Assembly: GCA_030068075.1 (NCBI GenBank)
Contig: CM057825.1
Coordinates: forward strand, 126,440,739-126,504,738
Source: Paguma larvata
Lineage: Eukaryota; Chordata; Mammalia; Carnivora; Viverridae
DNA: 64,000 nucleotides
Direction: 5' to 3'
This document shows, piece after piece, positions 63,036 to 64,000 of this stretch. A program made the position numbers and the translations under genes. Under the pieces are notes generated by a model. The model saw only the letters and a program-made list of their open reading frames with translations. It searched no databases and was not told the DNA's origin. Every line of letters begins with the position of its first letter. The stretch's first letter is position 1.

Positions 63036-63208
63036 CCTGAGGGGGAGCAAGAGCCTGAGCCGGGGAGAGGGACAAAGGAAGAGGGAGAACCTTAAGCAGC
63101 CTCCATGCCCAGAGAAGATTGTGGGGCTAGATCTTACTACCATGAGATCCAGACCTGAGCCAAAATTAGGAGTCAGATGCTCAACCGACTGCGCGTTCCA
63201 TGCGCCCC
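63036..63208 (-). mobile_element. CAN SINE, strongly degraded
   Basis: GAGGGGGAGCAAGAGCCTGA start, CCATGCGCCCC end. Confidence 0.78.
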
Positions 63209-63542
63209 ATAGTGTGGCTTTTGATAAAGTCCCACCATTATGAAATCGTGTTTCCCCTCTATAGATATATCCTCTCTCTCTATGCGTTTCAATTCTTCAA
63301 TAAAGTTTACACATTTTTTTTTCCGTAGAGATCTTGCTCATGTTTCTTAGATACATTTTAGGGACGGACAGCTTTCATGCCGTTTTCAATAACATATTAT
63401 TCCGATTGCATTTTCCAATTAGTTATTGCTGAGCAACAGAACTATTCTAGAATTTCCAATGTACTTTCTCTTTAGTGCTAACGGTTTATTTATACTCTCT
63501 CATTTTAGGTAATATTGTACCTGTAAATAAAAGTAATTTGGA

Positions 63543-63755
63543 GGGCGCTTGGGGGGCTCGGTTGGTTAAGTGTCCGACTCTTGATTTTGGCTCAGGCCAT
63601 GATCTCACGGTTCGTGAGATCGAGTCCCGTGCTGGGCTCCATGCTGACAGTGGAGAGCCTGCTTGGGATTCTCTGTCCCTCTCTTTCTGCCTTTCCCCAG
63701 CCCATGCGCACACGCTCTCTCTCTCTCTCTCTCTCAAAAATAAGTAAGTAAACTT
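63543..63755 (+). mobile_element. CAN SINE
   Basis: GAGGGCGCTTGGGGGGCTCGG head, AAATAAGTAAGTAAACTT tail. Confidence 0.92.
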
Positions 63756-63934
63756 AAAAGAAAATAATTTTGTTTGCTTCCTTTCTAATCCTTAATACCT
63801 CTGACCTTTAACATATTTTTTTCTGCCTTACTGTCTTACTAGAATGACCAGTACGAAGTTGAATAAAAGCTACGCTAGCAGCCATTCTTCTCTTGTTCCC
63901 GACATCAATGGCAGGTTCTTCTAGATCACTAGTC

Positions 63935-64000
63935 TTTTTTTTGGGTTGGGGGGGAGAGTGAGAGAGGGCACATTTGTGCAGGGGGGAGGGGGAGAGGCGG
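63935..64000 (-). mobile_element. CAN SINE, cut by the window end
   Basis: GAGAGTGAGAGAGGGCACAT and GGGGGGAGGGGGAGAGGCGG correspond to the GA-rich body of a reverse copy. Confidence 0.65.

Larger units (their letters stand above)
58668..63900 (-). mobile_element. One antisense L1 seen in pieces between later insertions
   Basis: L1 landmarks appear in antisense order from 3' UTR to ORF2: GAGGAATCATACCATATTTG (58.7 kb), CAGGTTCATCCTTGTAGCAC (59.9), GTTTATCCGTTCATCAGTTG (60.6), GTCTTGAATCCATTTTGAA (61.5), ACTTATTTGAAATGCCACC (62.3), CCAATTAGTTATTGCTGAG (63.4). Pieces are separated by SINEs, an LTR and unassigned DNA. Confidence 0.6.

Overview
This window is mammalian nuclear DNA, almost certainly from a cat-family carnivore. 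About 80 copies of the carnivore tRNA-Lys-derived CAN SINE are scattered through it. Their heads read like GGCGCCTGGGTGGCTCAG, and they carry the long CT-rich body and AAATAAA tails typical of felids. There is no operon, no bacterial gene organisation and no CRISPR array.

Region 1 (1-25,600) holds the 5' part of RRN3 (TIF-IA, the RNA polymerase I initiation factor) on the minus strand. I could place 15 coding exons with GT-AG borders and matching phases, from the ATG at 25260 to an exon at 1365-1473. They encode 517 complete codons. The remaining C-terminal exons (roughly 130 residues, judged from the family length) lie beyond position 1. The first exon sits in a CpG-rich promoter with ETS-like and CCAAT motifs. 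Introns contain SINEs, MIR, L2, MER5A-like and an antisense L1.

Region 2 (25,600-34,770) is intergenic and repeat-filled (SINEs, L1 3' ends, MER5A, MIR).

Region 3 (34,774-36,600) holds a single-exon minus-strand gene for a two-pass membrane protein of the TMEM238 family. It has an unusually long, low-complexity, Pro/Ala/Ser/Gln-rich C-terminal tail and a CpG-island promoter with two NRF1-like palindromes. A second frame, starting at a better-context ATG, overlaps its N-terminal half.

Region 4 (36,600-64,000) shows no host gene. Its main content is a degraded endogenous provirus of class I (gamma-like) type on the minus strand, 46,153-57,482. It has two related LTRs, a polypurine tract, a leader, broken gag and pol segments and a 4-bp target duplication (GTTC) on both sides. 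No env could be recognised. The provirus has been invaded by SINEs and by other LTRs: 47,243-47,565, 48,959-49,558 and 52,604-53,182. The last belongs to the same family as LTRs at 38,748-39,623 and 58,797-59,150. From 58,668 to 63,900 one antisense L1 can be followed in pieces between later insertions.

The two genes do not obviously work together. RRN3 drives rRNA synthesis, and the TMEM238-family protein is an uncharacterised membrane protein. I found no convincing new biological system. The best leads are the TMEM238-family gene with its long tail and overlapping frame, and the layered LTR-in-provirus and LTR-in-SINE insertions.
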